From an uncultured Oscillochloris sp. (GTDB lineage Bacteria; Chloroflexota; Chloroflexia; Chloroflexales; Chloroflexaceae): DNA of 14,194 nucleotides. This document shows, one piece after another, positions 13,700-14,194 of the stretch. The stretch is taken from contig CAIRDL010000940.1 of the NCBI GenBank assembly GCA_903877345.1, positions 1-14,194 on the forward strand. Reading direction: 5' to 3'. The notes under the pieces are model-generated. The model did not search any database and was not told the DNA's origin. It saw nothing but the letters and a program-made list of their open reading frames with translations. The position numbers and the translations under genes were made by a program. Position 1 is the first letter of the stretch. The number at the start of each line of letters is the position of its first letter.

Positions 13700-14194
13700 C
13701 TATCGTGAAGGGGCGTCAAGACTTGACGCCCCCGCCTCCTGTTGCAGTAAATCTACAATCCGAACAACCCGGTCGCGCCCCGCCAAATCCTGATGAACGC
13801 TCACCGTAGCCGTGGGGAAAAGCGCCCGCAACAGGCTCGCCACCAGCGCCCCTTGCCAAGCTCCGATTTCCACCAGCACCGCCCCACCAGGCCGCACATA
13901 GTCAGACAGCTGCGCCACCAAGCGCCGATAGATCGCCGCGCCATCCGGCCCGCCATCAAGGGCTACATGCGGCTCGTGCGCGTACACGTTCGGCTCCACC
14001 TCGGCCAAAATAGTGTAGGGCGGGTTGCTGACCAACAGATCCACCGGCCCCGGCAGCGGTGCCAATAGGTCGCCGTGGTACAGCCGCACGCGCTCACTCA
14101 GTCCGTGGCGCACGACGTTGCGCCGCGCCACTTCTAGCGCCGCCGCCGATACATCGGTCGCGTAGATGGTCGCCGTGGGCAAGTGGCTCGCCAA
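13700..14194 (-). CDS. prmC: Peptide chain release factor N5-glutamine methyltransferase PrmC, 3' part
   Basis: C-terminal 164 residues of a gene cut by the right edge; the first visible codon is an internal TTG (Leu), so the start and the N-terminal domain are outside. PrmC methylates the glutamine of the GGQ motif in RF1 and RF2 using S-adenosylmethionine. Visible are the SAM-binding acidic residue in YATDVSAAAL and the diagnostic catalytic NPPY in LLVSNPPY (fragment residues 57-60), followed by EPxxALDGGPDG, a typical PrmC stretch. The last dozen residues (EAGASSLDAPSR) go beyond the usual fold and are encoded partly by a palindrome at 13710-13732. It lies 96 bases before the metallopeptidase start. 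Confidence 0.93.
   Translation of the reverse strand: MASHLPTATIYATDVSAAALEVARRNVVRHGLSERVRLYHGDLLAPLPGPVDLLVSNPPYTILAEVEPNVYAHEPHVALDGGPDGAAIYRRLVAQLSDYVRPGGAVLVEIGAWQGALVASLLRALFPTATVSVHQDLAGRDRVVRIVDLLQQEAGASSLDAPSR
13710..13732. repeat. 23-base palindrome inside the 3' end of prmC
   Basis: Arms of 11 bases (GGGGCGTCAAG at 13710-13720 and CTTGACGCCCC at 13722-13732) pair perfectly around a single central base. The element lies within the last codons of prmC, ending 7 bases before the stop codon. No T-run follows on the minus strand. It may be a dispersed palindromic repeat that extended the reading frame, or a partly coding transcription-end hairpin. Confidence 0.75.

Noticed and set aside
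12497..13708. 403-codon plus-strand frame opposite the metallopeptidase
   Set aside because: The opposite strand carries the HEATH motif and family pattern; this frame has no recognisable domain.

Overview
The window reads as a GC-rich chromosomal segment of a phototrophic or related filamentous Chloroflexota bacterium (order Chloroflexales is my best guess). The basis is gene content: an R3H-domain AAA ATPase, the DXP-independent PLP synthase pair, a DUF2342-type zincin, a vWA protein with zinc ribbons beside a membrane FHA protein, and intergenic spaces holding short dispersed repeats. The taxonomic call is inference from family distribution and style; no rRNA or other decisive marker is present. 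I see no tRNA, rRNA, CRISPR array, insertion sequence, integrase or phage gene.

Left block (177-6412, all minus strand). Transcription runs right to left. clpS is followed after 17 bases by a lipoprotein of the class A beta-lactamase/PBP-like serine hydrolase fold. A recognisable promoter lies upstream of pdxS, and then come pdxS, pdxT, a GNAT-like acetyltransferase and an R3H-domain ATPase. pdxT and the GNAT gene overlap by 4 bases and the GNAT and ATPase genes are 5 bases apart, so pdxS-pdxT-GNAT-ATPase looks like one operon. PdxS and PdxT make pyridoxal 5'-phosphate from ribose 5-phosphate, glyceraldehyde 3-phosphate and glutamine. The jobs of the two downstream genes are not evident.

Middle block (6766-12333, plus strand). 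A large membrane sensor (dCache-HAMP-PAS-GGDEF-EAL) keeps the catalytic signatures for both making and degrading c-di-GMP and is divergent from clpS. Then come a membrane-anchored vWA protein with a C-terminal double zinc ribbon and a multi-pass membrane protein with a C-terminal FHA domain that lacks key phosphopeptide-binding residues. These last two plausibly work together at the membrane. They are separated by a G-tract and a 24-base direct repeat.

Right block (12434-14194, minus strand). A membrane-anchored HExxH metallopeptidase-like protein (DUF2342/zincin_2 type) lies downstream of the 3' part of prmC, the release-factor glutamine methyltransferase, which runs off the right edge.

Most of the window is ordinary core genome. 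The points that deserve a second look are the perfect inverted repeat framing the pdxS promoter, the vWA/zinc-ribbon and degenerate-FHA pair, the G-tract, the palindrome inside the last codons of prmC, and the coupling of two uncharacterised genes to PLP synthesis. I did not find a convincing new defence or mobile system.
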